In this document: positions 1 to 12,600 of the stretch, piece after piece
Layout of the letters: each line of letters starts with the position of its first letter
How positions within the stretch are numbered: the first letter of the stretch is position 1
Source of the DNA: Bathymodiolus brooksi
Taxonomy: Eukaryota > Mollusca > Bivalvia > Mytilida > Modiolidae
Length of the DNA stretch: 64,000 nucleotides
Assembly: GCA_963680875.1 (NCBI GenBank)
Contig: OY804585.1
Coordinates: forward strand, 46,855,414 to 46,919,413
Reading direction: 5' to 3'
Translations under genes and position numbers: made by a program
Notes under the pieces: generated by a model
Seen by the model: the letters and a program-made list of their open reading frames with translations, nothing else
Told to the model about the DNA's origin: nothing
The model's database searches: none

Positions 1-680
1 CTTCCTATAAATTCTATCAGTAGCTGTTATATTTTTGGAACTAACAGATATTTTCTTGGTTTATAAATTAGATCACAAATATTTAATATCATTTTACATG
101 TAAACATGTATTATGTTTAAAATTGCCCTGATATTCTACTTTATTTTAATGATTTTTGTATATTTCTTGCTATGTAAAATTGATTTATTTTCAATGAATT
201 GAAATTTGACTATATAAATTTGAGACATATTAGGTAAAAATCTGGAAATTTACACAAGATATTACCAATTTCTGCATAATTACTAAATAATGATAAATAT
301 TGTATGACTCAGGAGTACATTAGGGATGTTATAAAATCTGGTCTGTGATGGGAGTGATTGTTGTTTAATAAAAATGTACCTTAAATGATTTCTGAAATGG
401 AATTTCATTTTTGTGTGTGTTTAAACAACAAAACTGGGGATAAGTGGATAAGTTCACCTTCCAATTTTTCAATCCTCAAATGGGCATTAGCACAGTTTCA
501 TTACGAATGTAAATAAACACAGTGACCACACACATGCACAAGGAATATGAAGACTAAAAGACAGCGAAGTTAGGATTCATTTTGCTTTTATTGAATAAGA
601 GAAAAAATTCTCTGTGCCTAACTTACCCTGCAACACAAGTACATTCTGCATACCGGATCTTTATTTTCCTGGATAAGGGT
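1..680. other. AT-rich noncoding stretch, no gene seen
   Basis: No open frame, tandem repeat or recognised element is visible. The DNA is AT-rich and has short A and T runs. Confidence 0.5.
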
Positions 681-914
681 TCATACTGGTAGAGATAATT
701 TTGTTTGGTACTGAGAATTTTTCATACTGGCTTGAACAGATGCAAGAACGTAGAGCCCATTTTCAATGAGTTCGATCTCAGAAGGGTCTTCGAGACAGAA
801 TGAAAGATCTCTTACATGTCCTGCAGCATGGTGTTGGCTTCCTCTCATCAATGCACGGTTATGGAATCCCGTGTGTCTCTGGTCAGCCATCACCGCGTAA
901 TAATTGAGTATCAT
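681..914 (-). CDS. possible small exon or gene fragment, unrecognised
   Basis: An open frame of 77 codons begins at an ATG at 914; a second in-frame Met (MADQRHTGFHNRALMRG) lies at codon 9. Roughly 740-900 has a visibly higher GC content than its flanks, and the residue mix is protein-like, with charged and polar residues throughout. I do not recognise a domain, signal peptide or membrane segment. It lies downstream, on the same strand, of the SAP-like exon at 1159-1599, so it could be a later exon of that gene, but I cannot identify splice sites. A fold-back element begins just upstream, at about 920. It could equally be a chance frame. Confidence 0.18.
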   Translation of the reverse strand: MILNYYAVMADQRHTGFHNRALMRGSQHHAAGHVRDLSFCLEDPSEIELIENGLYVLASVQASMKNSQYQTKLSLPV

Positions 915-1016
915 TTTATGTAGATACGATAACCTAAACGTAACCCTCAGTCCGCTTTTGCTCCCAACAGGAGCACAAGCCGAATGAGGGTTACGTTATC
1001 GTATCTACGTTTTATG
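914..1016. mobile_element. short fold-back (MITE-like) element with 7-bp direct repeats
   Basis: The arms at about 921-957 and 979-1009 are inverted copies: the left arm starts TAGATACGATAAC and the right arm ends GTTATCGTATCTA. A smaller hairpin (TGCTCC/GGAGCA) sits in the loop. The left arm has a 6-nt insertion relative to the right. Both outer edges carry TTTTATG (914-920 and 1010-1016), which may be a target-site duplication. The interior does not encode anything. Confidence 0.55.
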
Positions 1017-1024
1017 ATCAAAGT

Positions 1025-1141
1025 CAGGGACGGATCGATTTTTCACACGAAATACCCCAAAAATTTTCGCGCCTCCCTCCGCTCGGCGCAATTTTTTTAA
1101 GTGCGCCCCCCCCCTAACTTGAAATCCTGGATCCGCCCCTG
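1025..1141 (-). mobile_element. short transposon copy with CAGGGGCGGATCC-type ends, 5-bp TSD
   Basis: The ends are CAGGGACGGATC on the left and the complement of CAGGGGCGGATCCAGG on the right. The element is flanked by AAAGT on both sides (1020-1024 and 1142-1146). The same family appears at 21680-21862 and, as a longer member, at 30220-30949. The ends and short TSD suggest a hAT-like DNA transposon with a 5-bp TSD, but this class assignment is inference. The minus-strand translation starting GADPGFQVRGGA is a by-product of the repeat. It sits 13 bp beyond the stop codon of the exon at 1159-1599. Confidence 0.7.
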
Positions 1142-1158
1142 AAAGTTTTTCAAATAAC

Positions 1159-1599
1159 TCAAGCCGCGGTTTCTTGAGAAATATCATCAGAATTCTCCCA
1201 TTTTACTGATTTGGACGGAAACATTGGTGGTTTAAGAGACGGAAATACTTTTAGGATACCTTCGTTAAGGTTACCAGACTGTCGTAGCTTCATAATTTTT
1301 TTGTCTGTAAAATGAGGATATTGTAGATCCACAATAGTTTGGCTCATTAAGTGGTCCTTTTTCATAGCCTTTTCAACAACCTCTACTGTCTTAGCTTTGT
1401 TCATATTGGTGGAACTTATTCCTCTACATTTTAGCCAAGTTTTTAGTGTGCTTAGAGAACATGATGCTGGGTCCGATCTTTCCAAAGAAGCCCCCGGGAC
1501 ATCCTCTTCACTCAGTGACCACGGCCACTCATTTTCACTTGGAAACAGCCTAACACATTTATAGGGCGAAAAACTATCATCTTCATCCTCCATTGTCAA
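1159..1599 (-). CDS. N-terminal coding exon with a SAP-like segment, probably partial gene
   Basis: This open frame of 146 codons starts with an acidic MTMEDEDDSF segment. At about residues 48-80 it has a SAP-like helix-turn-helix pattern (LSTLKTWLKCRGIS, then KAKTVEVVEKAMK). This pattern resembles the N-terminus of invertebrate proteins that pair a SAP-like segment with SWIM-type zinc finger or YqaJ-like nuclease domains, usually several times longer; that recollection is from family knowledge, not a search. No downstream domain is found here, so the frame is either a first exon or a relic. A plausible donor-like CA|GTAAAA lies near codon 130, before the stop at 1159, so the last residues may not be coding. 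The start is supported by a preceding GC-richer, promoter-like region and by a second in-frame ATG at codon 3. A transposon sits just past the stop. The function is unknown; a SAP domain would suggest DNA binding. Confidence 0.45.
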   Translation of the reverse strand: MTMEDEDDSFSPYKCVRLFPSENEWPWSLSEEDVPGASLERSDPASCSLSTLKTWLKCRGISSTNMNKAKTVEVVEKAMKKDHLMSQTIVDLQYPHFTDKKIMKLRQSGNLNEGILKVFPSLKPPMFPSKSVKWENSDDISQETAA

Positions 1600-1780
1600 A
1601 TTTCTGTCAATTCAGATGTGGTTAAACGAGTTTTGGTTGGTTGGTCGGAGCTTACTGTTGCCAATGTAAACAAATTTGGATCAGCTGATTTTGTTTACAT
1701 TTTCTGGTTCAATAAATATGGCGTCGTAGCGTCCTCGTAATTTGTTTACCCATAATGCAACGTCATTTCTGAATTGTGCA
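1600..1780 (-). promoter_or_regulatory. possible promoter and 5' UTR of the SAP-like exon
   Basis: Reading the minus strand toward the ATG near 1597, the sequence contains TGACGTTGCATTATGGGTAA (a CRE-like half followed by a GGGTAA motif) and then GACGCCATATTTATT, which holds a YY1-like CCATATT core. This is typical of TATA-poor animal promoters. It is inference from motif content and position only. Confidence 0.28.
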
Positions 1781-2570
1781 CACAACACGTTTCTGAAAAA
1801 TGTTCACCAGATACACTCAGTCAAAAGATTGGAAAGCTAGATAATTATAAAATCTTTTAGAACAAGAAAAAAAAGGACCTAAACAGGATAGTCAATATTG
1901 GCTGTCACCTATACCTTAGGGCCTAAACAGGATAGTCAATATTGGCTGTCACCTATACCTTAGGGCCTAAACAGGATAGTCAATATTGGCTGTCACCTAT
2001 ACCTTAGGGCCTAAACAGGATAGTCAATATTGGCTGTCACCTATACCTTAGGGCCTAAACAGGATAGTCAATATTGGCTGTCACCTATACCTTAGGGCCT
2101 AAACAGGATAGTCAATATTGGCTGTCACCTATACCTTAGGGCCTAAACAGGATAGTCAATATTGGCTGTCACCTATACCTTAGGGCCTAAACAGGATAGT
2201 CAATATTGGCTGTCACCTATACCTTAGGGCCTAAACAGGATAGTCAATATTGGCTGTCACCTATACCTTAGGGCCTAAACAGGATAGTCAATATTGGCTG
2301 TCACCTATACCTTAGGGCCTAAACAGGATAGTCAATATTGGCTAAGGTTACCTATACCTTAGGGCCTAAACAGGATAGTCAATATTGGCTGTCACCTATA
2401 CCTTAGGGCCTAAACAGGATAGTCAATATTGGCTAAGGTTACCTATACCTTAGGGCCTAAACAGGATAGTCAATATTGGCTGTCACCTATACCTTAGGCA
2501 GGAAAACCTTAATTTCAATAATTAATTTAATATATTATTTAAGAAATGTACATTTCTATAAACCAGTGAG
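1778..2570 (+). repeat. dispersed repeat copy split by an internal tandem expansion
   Basis: The left part (1778-1874) and the right part (2499-2570) flank a 44-bp array. They match the flanks of unexpanded copies at about 59680-59900 (whole), 36915-37010 (left part) and 54760-54900 (right part). The shared words include AAAGATTGGAAAGC on the left and GAAATGTA near the right end. Confidence 0.6.
1875..2498 (+). repeat. 44-bp tandem array, about 14 copies
   Basis: The units share GGCCTAAACAGGATAGTC, then AATATTGGCTGTCACC, then TATACCTTA, and are nearly identical. Two units (near 2341 and 2434) have AAGGTTACC in place of GTCACC and are 47 bp long. That variant is also found in the single dispersed copy near 54,790. 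Confidence 0.95.
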
Positions 2571-2808
2571 ATATTTTTCAGCTATATCATGGCAAGAACA
2601 TGTTACTTTTTGATGATATGACACTAGTTCTAATAATAAAACCCTAAATGCTCGCTTACTCGCAAGGGTTATAACGGGATGTAATTACACGTAATGGAGC
2701 AGCCGCCGAGATTTTTTGCGCTCGCTTACAGAGTTTCTGACGCCTGCATTTATCAATAATAAGACATAACCTTTCCTTTTGTCCATTATTATAACAAGTT
2801 TTTATCAC
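2571..2808. other. noncoding stretch with a SINE 3' fragment
   Basis: The start (to about 2615) carries CAGCTATATCATGGCAAGAA, the inverted 3' tail of the S2 SINE family described below. The rest (about 2640-2760) is GC-richer, with two GCTCGCTTAC words, and may be a decayed element. No gene is supported. Confidence 0.4.
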
Positions 2809-3087
2809 CTACCAGTATTTTAGAATGTAATTCCCACAAAATAAAAATCCATGTTTACTTTCTCTTTGAACCTTTTGAATTTCGTCATTTCCGGCCTCAC
2901 TATTTGGATGTCGATACCATATTTGGCGATTTGAGGCGTGAATGTTTACATCAGCCTTGGAAAACGTGTAGTAAGAAATACCATATTTAGAAAATCTCCG
3001 TCTTCCGTAGTTTCCGGTTATGGCAAACAATCGATAAATTTGAACAAGGTTGTTGCTACCTTTGAAAAGCATATATTTCTCAGCCAA
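2809..3087 (-). other. unrecognised open frame of 92 codons
   Basis: The frame starts MAEKYMLFKGSNN and ends FCGNYILKYW. It has no recognised domain, and an overlapping frame is open on the other strand at 2938-3147. It may be a chance frame or a coding relic. Confidence 0.12.
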
Positions 3088-3294
3088 ACCGATTTAACAA
3101 GGACTAGGATCATCAGTAATAGTTATAATGAAATGTTTGAAGCGTAAATAGTGAGTTTTTATGTTTCAACTGCAACTTTTTTTTTTGCTCCATTGTGACG
3201 AATAGGACCGCGTTGTAGCTCTGCAGAGACACAAGTTTGTCACAGGAGCTACATTATTGCAGCTAATATGACACCTGTTGTTTACTAAACAAAG

Positions 3295-3540
3295 TTGCTT
3301 AGCTGGGTTTTTATAATGCTATCTCACTCAAACATTAACAGTCCATGGGAAGACATACATGTAGCTCGATTCACCCAGACAATCTTGCATGACTAATCAA
3401 TCTTTGTTCATACTCCTTAATGCTGCATGCTAATTAAATAGTGGAGAATCAGTAAATAAAATTTTTATTGTTATTGGTTTGACCCGATCAACCGGCACAC
3501 TCTGTAAGGCAATCTTGCTATTGCACTACCACAGAAGAAG
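3295..3540 (-). mobile_element. degenerate S2-family SINE copy
   Basis: The block matches the intact S2 copy at 36235-36580 in order: TCTTTGTTCATACTCCTTAA, TGCTGCATGCTAAT, then TATTGGTTTGACCCGATCAA. The tRNA-like head at the right is too decayed to show a clean box B. Confidence 0.6.
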
Positions 3541-3659
3541 TCAATATTGGTGTGATATTGTCTCATTAAAGCTTACAATAGAATTCTGTCATATGTAAAA
3601 ACAAAAACATTTGATATTAAGTTACATGTATTTGAGTAAAATAATCCTGTCTTAAGGGT

Positions 3660-6600
3660 TACACAATAGAGGGGAGGTAGAGAGTTACACAATAGAGAGG
3701 GTAGAGAGTTACACAATAGAGGGGGTAGAGAGTTACACAATAGAGGGGGGTATGGAGATAAGCAATAGAGGGGGTAGAGAGTTACACAATAGAGGGGATA
3801 GAGAGTTACACAATAGAGGGGATAGAGAGTTACACAATAGAGGGGGTAGAGAGTTACACAATAGAGGGGGTAGAGAGTTGCACAATAGAGGGGGTAGAGA
3901 GTTACACAATAGAGGGAGGGTATGGAGATAAGCAATAGAGGGGATAGAGAGTTACACAATAGAGGGGGTAGAGAGTTACACAATAGAGGGGGTAGATAGT
4001 TACACAATAGAGAGGGTAGAGAGTTACACAATAGAGGGGGTAGAGAGTTACACAATAGAGAGGGTAGAGAGTTACACAATAGAGGGGGTAGAGAGTTACA
4101 CAATAGAGGGGGTAGAGAGTTACACAATAGAGGAGGTAGAGAGTTACACAATAGAGGGGGTAGAGAGTTACACAATAGAGGGGGTAGAGAGTTACACAAT
4201 AGAGGGGGTAGATGGTTACACAATAGAGGGGGTAGAGAGTTACACAATAGAGGGGGTAGATAGTTACACAATAGAGGGGGTAGAGAGTTACACAATAGAG
4301 GGGGTAGAGAGTTACACAATAGAGGGGGTAGAGAGTTACACAATAGAGGGGGTAGAGAGTTACACAATAGAGAGGGTAGAGAGTTACACACTAGAGGGGG
4401 TAGAGAGTTACACAATAGAGGGGGCAGAGAGTTACACAATAGAGGGGGTAGATAGTTACACAATAGAGGGGGTATGGAGATAAGCAATAGAGGGGATAGA
4501 GAGTTACACAATAGAGAGGGTAGAGAGTTACACAATAGAGAGGGTAGAGAGTTGCACAATAGAGGGGGTAGAGAGTTACTCAATAGAGGGGGTAGAGAGT
4601 TACACAATAGAGGGGGTAGATAGTTACACAATAGAGGAGGTAGAGAGTTACACAATAGAGAGGGTAGAGAGTTGCACAATAGAGGGGGTAGAGAGTTACA
4701 CAATAGAGGGGGTAGAGAGTTACACAATAGAGGGGGTAGAGAGTTACACAATAGAGGAGGTAGAGAGGGTAGAGAGTTACACAATAGAGGGGGTAGAGAG
4801 TTGCACAATAGAGGGGATAGAGAGTTACACAATAGAGAGAGTAGAGAGTTACACAATAGAGGGGGTAGATAGTTACACAATAGAGAGAGTAGAGAGTTAC
4901 ACAATAGAGGGGGTAGATAGTTACACAATAGAGGAGGTAGAGAGTTACACAATAGAGAGGGTAGAGAGTTGCACAATAGAGGGGGTAGAGAGTTACACAA
5001 TAGAGGGGGTAGAGAGTTACACAATAGAGGGGGTAGATAGTTACACAATAGAGAGAGTAGAGAGTTACACAATAGAGGGGGTAGATAGTTACACAATAGA
5101 GGAGGTAGAGAGTTACACAATAGAGAGGGTAGAGAGTTGCACAATAGAGGGGGTAGAGAGTTACACAATAGAGGGGGTAGAGAGTTACACAATAGAGGGG
5201 GTAGAGAGTTACACAATAGAGGAGGTAGAGAGGGTAGAGAGTTACACAATAGAGGGGGTAGAGAGTTACACAATAGAGGGGGTAGAGAGTTACACAATAG
5301 AGGAGGTAGAGAGTTACACAATAGAGGGGGTAGAGAGTTACACAATAGAGAGGGTAGAGAGTTACACAATAGAGGGGGTAGAGAGGGTAGAGAGTTACAC
5401 AATAGAGGGAGTAGAGAGTTACACAATAGAGAGGGTAGAGAGTTACACAATAGAGAGGGTAGAGAGTTACACAATAGAGAGGGTAGATAGTTACACAATA
5501 GAGGAGGTAGAGAGTTACACAATAGAGGGGGTAGAGAGTTACACAATAGAGAGGGTAGATAGTTACACAATAGAGGAGGTAGAGAGTTACACAATAGAGG
5601 AGGTAGAGAGTTACACAATAGAGAGGGTAGAGAGTTACACAATAGAGAGGGTAGATAGTTACACAATAGAGAGGGTAGAGAGTTACACAATAGAGAGGGT
5701 AGAGAGTTGCACAATAGAGGGGGTAGAGAGTTACACAATAGAGAGAGTAGAGAGTTACACAATAGAGGGGGTAGAGAGTTACACAATAGAGGGGGTAGAT
5801 AGTTACACAATAGAGGGGGCAGAGAGTTACACAATAGAGGGGGTAGATAGTTACACAATAGAGGGAGTAGAGAGTTACACAATAGAGGGGTTAGAGAGTT
5901 ACACAATAGAGGGGGTAGATAGTTACACAATAGAGGGGGTAGAGAGTTACACAATAGAGGGGGTAGATAGTTACACAATAGAGAGGGTAGAGAGTTACAC
6001 AATAGAGGAGGTAGAGAGTTACACAATAGAGGGGGTAGAGAGTTACACAATAGAGGAGGTAGAGAGTTACACAATAGAGGGGGTAGAGAGTTACACAATA
6101 GAGGGGGTAGAGAGTTACACAATAGAGGGGGTAGATAGTTACACAATAGAGAGGGTAGAGAGTTGCACAATAGAGGGGGTAGAGAGTTACACAATAGAGA
6201 GAGTAGAGAGTTACACAATAGAGGGGGTAGAGAGTTACACAATAGAGGGGGTAGATAGTTACACAATAGAGGGGGCAGAGAGTTACACAATAGAGGGGGT
6301 AGATAGTTACACAATAGAGGGAGTAGAGAGTTACACAATAGAGGGGTTAGAGAGTTACACAATAGAGGGGGTAGATAGTTACACAATAGAGGGGGTAGAG
6401 AGTTACACAATAGAGGGGGTAGATAGTTACACAATAGAGAGGGTAGAGAGTTACACAATAGAGAGGGTAGAGAGTTACACAATAGAGGAGGTAGAGAGTT
6501 ACACAATAGAGAGGGTAGAGAGTTACACAATAGAGGAGGTAGAGAGTTACACAATAGAGAGGGTAGAGAGTTACACAATAGAGAGGGTAGAGAGTTACAC

Positions 6601-9600
6601 AATAGAGGGGGTAGAGAGTTACACAATAGAGGGGGTAGAGAGTTACACAATAGAGGGGGTAGAGAGTTACACAATAGAGGGGGTAGAGAGTTACACAATA
6701 GAGGGGGTAGATGGTTACACAATAGAGGGGGTAGAGAGTTACACAATAGAGGGGGTAGAGAGTTACACAATAGAGGGGGTAGAGAGTTACACAATAGAGA
6801 GGGTAGAGAGTTACACAATAGAGGGGGTAGAGAGTTGCACAATAGAGGGGGTAGATAGTTACACAATAGAGGGGACAGAGAGTTACACAATAGAGGGGGT
6901 AGATAGTTACACAATAGAGAGAGTAGAGAGTTACACAATAGAGGGGGTAGAGAGTTACACAATAGAGAGGGTAGAGAGTTGCACAATAGAGGAGGTAGAG
7001 AGTTACACAATAGAGGGGGTAGATAGTTACACAATAGAGGGGACAGAGAGTTACACAATAGAGGGGGTAGATAGTTACACAATAGAGGGAGTAGAGAGTT
7101 ACACAATAGAGGGGGTAGAGAGTTACACAATAGAGGGGGTAGATAGTTACACAATAGAGAGGGTAGAGAGTTACACAATAGAGGGGGTAGATAGTTACAC
7201 AATAGAGGGAGTAGAGAGTTACACAATAGAGGGGATAGAGAGTTACACAATAGAGAGGGTAGAGAGTTGCACAATAGAGGGGGTAGAGAGTTACACAATA
7301 GAGGGGGTAGAGAGTTACACAATAGAGGGGGTAGAGAGTTACACAATAGAGAGGGTAGAGAGTTGCACAATAGAGGAGGTAGAGAGTTACACAATAGAGG
7401 GGGTAGATAGTTACACAATAGAGGGCACAGAGAGTTACACAATAGAGGGGGTAGATAGTTACACAATAGAGGGAGTAGAGAGTTACACAATAGAGGGGGT
7501 AGAGAGTTACACAATAGAGGGGGTAGATAGTTACACAATAGAGGGGGTAGAGAGTTACACAATAGAGAGGGTAGAGAGTTACACAATAGAGGGGGTATGG
7601 AGATAAGCAATAGAGGGGATAGAGAGTTACACAATAGAGGGGGTAGAGAGTTACACAATAGAGGGGGTAGATAGTTACACAATAGAGGGGGTAGAGAGGG
7701 TAGAGAGTTACACAATAGAGGGAGTAGAGAGTTGCACAATAGAGAGGGTAGAGAGTTACACAATAGAGAGGGTAGAGAGTTACACAATAGAGAGGGTAGA
7801 GAGTTACACAATAGAGAGGGTAGATAGTTACACAATAGAGGGGGTAGAGAGTTACACAATAGAGGGGGTAGAGAGTTACACAATAGAGAGGGTAGAGAGT
7901 TACACAATAGAGGGGGTAGAGAGTTACACAATAGAGGGGGTAGAGAGTTACACAATAGAGAGGGTAGAGAGTTACACAATAGAGAGGGTAGATAGTTACA
8001 CAATAGAGAGGGTAGAGAGTTACACAATAGAGAGGGTAGAGAGTTACACAATAGAGGAGGTAGAGAGTTACACAATAGAGGGGGTAGAGAGTTACACAAT
8101 AGAGGGGGTAGAGAGTTGCACAATAGAGGGGGTAGAGAGTTACACAATAGAGAGGGTAGAGAGTTACACAATAGAGGGGGTAGAGAGTTACACAATAGAG
8201 GGGGTAGATAGTTACATAATAGAGAGGGTAGAGAGTTACACAATAGAGGGGGTAGAGAGTTACACAATAGAGGGGGTAGATAGTTACACAATAGAGAGGG
8301 TAGAGAGTTACACAATAGAGGGGGTAGATAGTTACACAATAGAGAGGATAGAGAGTTGCACAATAGAGGGGGTAGATAGTTACACAATAGAGAGGATAGA
8401 GAGTTACACAATAGAGGGGGTAGAGAGTTACACAATAGAGAGGGTAGAGAGTTGCACAATAGAGAGGGTAGAGAGTTACACAATAGAGGGGGTAGAGAGT
8501 TACACAATAGAGGGGGTAGAGAGTTACACAATAGAGAGGGTAGAGAGTTACACAATAGAGAGGGTAGAGAGTTGCACAATAGAGGGGGTAGAGAGTTACA
8601 CAATAGAGGGGGTAGAGAGTTACACAATAGAGGGGGTAGAGAGTTGCACAATAGAGGGGGTAGAGAGTTACACAATAGAGGGGGTAGAGAGTTACACAAT
8701 AGAGGGGATAGAGAGTTACACAATAGAGAGGGTAGAGAGTTACACAATAGAGAGGGTAGAGAGTTGCACAATAGAGGGGGTAGAGAGTTACACAATAGAG
8801 GGGGTAGAGAGTTGCACAATAGAGGGGGTAGAGAGTTACACAATAGAGGGGGTAGAGAGTTACACAATAGAGGGGGTAGAGAGTTACACAATAGAGGGGA
8901 TAGAGAGTTACACAATAGAGGGGGTAGAGAGTTACACAATAGAGGGGGTAGAGAGTTACACAATAGAGGGGGTAGAGAGTTACACAATAGAGGGGGTAGA
9001 TAGTTACACAATAGAGGAGGTAGAGAGTTACACAATAGAGAGGGTAGAGAGTTGCACAATAGAGGAGGTAGAGAGTTACACAATAGAGGGGGTAGATAGT
9101 TACACAATAGAGGGGACAGAGAGTTACACAATAGAGGAGGTAGAGAGTTACACAATAGAGAGGGTAGATAGTTACACAATAGAGGGGGTAGATAGTTACA
9201 CAATAGAGGGAGTAGAGAGTTACACAATAGAGGGGGTAGAGAGTTACACAATAGAGAGGGTAGATAGTTACACAATAGAGAGGGTAGATAGTTACACAAT
9301 AGAGAGGGTAGAGAGTTGCACAATAGAGAGGGTAGAGAGTTACACAATAGAGGGGGTAGAGAGTTACACAATAGAGAGGGTAGAGAGTTACACAATAGAG
9401 GGGGTAGAGAGTTACACAATAGAGGGGATAGAGAGTTACACAATAGAGGGGGTAGAGAGTTACACAATAGAGGGGGTAGAGAGTTACACAATAGAGGGGG
9501 TAGAGAGTTACACAATAGAGGGGGTAGAGAGTTACACAATAGAGGGGGTAGAGAGTTACACAATAGAGGGGATAGAGAGTTACACAATAGAGGGGGTAGA

Positions 9601-12600
9601 GAGTTACACAATAGAGGGGGTAGAGAGTTACACAATAGAGGGGGTAGAGAGTTACACAATAGAGGGGGTAGATAGTTACACAATAGAGGAGGTAGAGAGT
9701 TACACAATAGAGAGGGTAGAGAGTTGCACAATAGAGGGGGTAGAGAGTTACACAATAGAGGGGGTAGAGAGTTACACAATAGAGAGGGTAGAGAGTTACA
9801 CAATAGAGAGGGTAGAGAGTTACACAATAAAGAGGGTAGAGAGTTACACAATAGAGGAGGTAGAGAGTTACACAATAGAGGGGGTAGAGAGTTACACAAT
9901 AGAGGGGGTAGAGAGTTACACAATAGAGAGGGTAGAGAGTTACACAATAGAGGGGGTAGATAGTTACATAATAGAGAGGGTAGAGAGTTACACAATAGAG
10001 GGGGTAGATAGTTACACAATAGAGGGGGTAGATAGTTACACAATAGAGAGGGTAGAGAGTTACACAATAGAGGGGGTAGATAGTTACACAATAGAGAGGA
10101 TAGAGAGTTGCACAATAGAGGGGGTAGATAGTTACACAATAGAGAGGATAGAGAGTTACACAATAGAGGGGGTAGAGAGTTACACAATAGAGAGGGTAGA
10201 GAGTTGCACAATAGAGAGGGTAGAGAGTTACACAATAGAGGGGGTAGAGAGTTACACAATAGAGGGGGTAGAGAGTTACACAATAGAGAGGGTAGAGAGT
10301 TACACAATAGAGAGGGTAGAGAGTTGCACAATAGAGGGGGTAGAGAGTTACACAATAGAGGGGGTAGAGAGTTACACAATAGAGGGGGTAGAGAGTTGCA
10401 CAATAGAGGGGGTAGAGAGTTACACAATAGAGGGGGTAGAGAGTTACACAATAGAGGGGATAGAGAGTTACACAATAGAGAGGGTAGAGAGTTACACAAT
10501 AGAGAGGGTAGAGAGTTGCACAATAGAGGGGGTAGAGAGTTACACAATAGAGGCGGTAGAGAGTTACACAATAGAGGGGGTAGAGAGTTGCACAATAGAG
10601 GGGGTAGAGAGTTACACAATAGAGGGGGTAGAGAGTTACACAATAGAGGGGGTAGAGAGTTACACAATAGAGGGGATAGAGAGTTACACAATAGAGGGGG
10701 TAGAGAGTTACACAATAGAGGGGGTAGAGAGTTACACAATAGAGGGGGTAGAGAGTTACACAATAGAGGGGGTAGATAGTTACACAATAGAGGAGGTAGA
10801 GAGTTACACAATAGAGAGGGTAGAGAGTTGCACAATAGAGGAGGTAGAGAGTTACACAATAGAGGGGGTAGATAGTTACACAATAGAGGGGACAGAGATT
10901 TACACAATAGAGGAGGTAGAGAGTTACACAATAGAGAGGGTAGATAGTTACACAATAGAGGGGGTAGATAGTTACACAATAGAGGGAGTAGAGAGTTACA
11001 CAATAGAGGGGGTAGAGAGTTACACAATAGAGAGGGTAGATAGTTACACAATAGAGAGGGTAGATAGTTACACAATAGAGAGGGTAGAGAGTTGCACAAT
11101 AGAGAGGGTAGAGAGTTACACAATAGAGGGGGTAGAGAGTTACACAATAGAGAGGGTAGAGAGTTACACAATAGAGGGGGTAGAGAGTTACACAATAGAG
11201 GGGATAGAGAGTTACACAATAGAGGGGGTAGAGAGTTACACAATAGAGGGGGTAGAGAGTTACACAATAGAGGGGGTAGAGAGTTACACAATAGAGGGGG
11301 TAGAGAGTTACACAATAGAGGGGGTAGAGAGTTACACAATAGAGGGGATAGAGAGTTACACAATAGAGGGGGTAGAGAGTTACACAATAGAGGGGGTAGA
11401 GAGTTACACAATAGAGGGGGTAGAGAGTTACACAATAGAGGGGGTAGATAGTTACACAATAGAGGAGGTAGAGAGTTACACAATAGAGAGGGTAGAGAGT
11501 TGCACAATAGAGGGGGTAGAGAGTTACACAATAGAGGGGGTAGAGAGTTACACAATAGAGAGGGTAGAGAGTTACACAATAGAGAGGGTAGAGAGTTACA
11601 CAATAAAGAGGGTAGAGAGTTACACAATAGAGGAGGTAGAGAGTTACACAATAGAGGGGGTAGAGAGTTACACAATAGAGGGGGTAGAGAGTTACACAAT
11701 AGAGAGGGTAGAGAGTTACACAATAGAGGGGGTAGATAGTTACATAATAGAGAGGGTAGAGAGTTACACAATAGAGGGGGTAGATAGTTACACAATAGAG
11801 GGGGTAGATAGTTACACAATAGAGAGGGTAGAGAGTTACACAATAGAGGGGGTAGATAGTTACACAATAGAGAGGATAGAGAGTTGCACAATAGAGGGGG
11901 TAGATAGTTACACAATAGAGAGGATAGAGAGTTACACAATAGAGGGGGTAGAGAGTTACACAATAGAGAGGGTAGAGAGTTGCACAATAGAGAGGGTAGA
12001 GAGTTACACAATAGAGGGGGTAGAGAGTTACACAATAGAGGGGGTAGAGAGTTACACAATAGAGAGGGTAGAGAGTTACACAATAGAGAGGGTAGAGAGT
12101 TGCACAATAGAGGGGGTAGAGAGTTACACAATAGAGGGGGTAGAGAGTTACACAATAGAGGGGGTAGAGAGTTGCACAATAGAGGGGGTAGAGAGTTACA
12201 CAATAGAGGGGGTAGAGAGTTACACAATAGAGGGGATAGAGAGTTACACAATAGAGAGGGTAGAGAGTTACACAATAGAGAGGGTAGAGAGTTGCACAAT
12301 AGAGGGGGTAGAGAGTTACACAATAGAGGGGGTAGAGAGTTACACAATAGAGGGGGTAGAGAGTTGCACAATAGAGGGGGTAGAGAGTTACACAATAGAG
12401 GGGGTAGAGAGTTACACAATAGAGGGGGTAGAGAGTTACACAATAGAGGGGATAGAGAGTTACACAATAGAGGGGGTAGAGAGTTACACAATAGAGGGGG
12501 TAGAGAGTTACACAATAGAGGGGGTAGAGAGTTACACAATAGAGGGGGTAGATAGTTACACAATAGAGGAGGTAGAGAGTTACACAATAGAGAGGGTAGA

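Noticed and set aside
1005..1187. Protein starting from the GADPGFQVRGGA translation
   Set aside because: It is the translation of a transposon family found again at 21,680.
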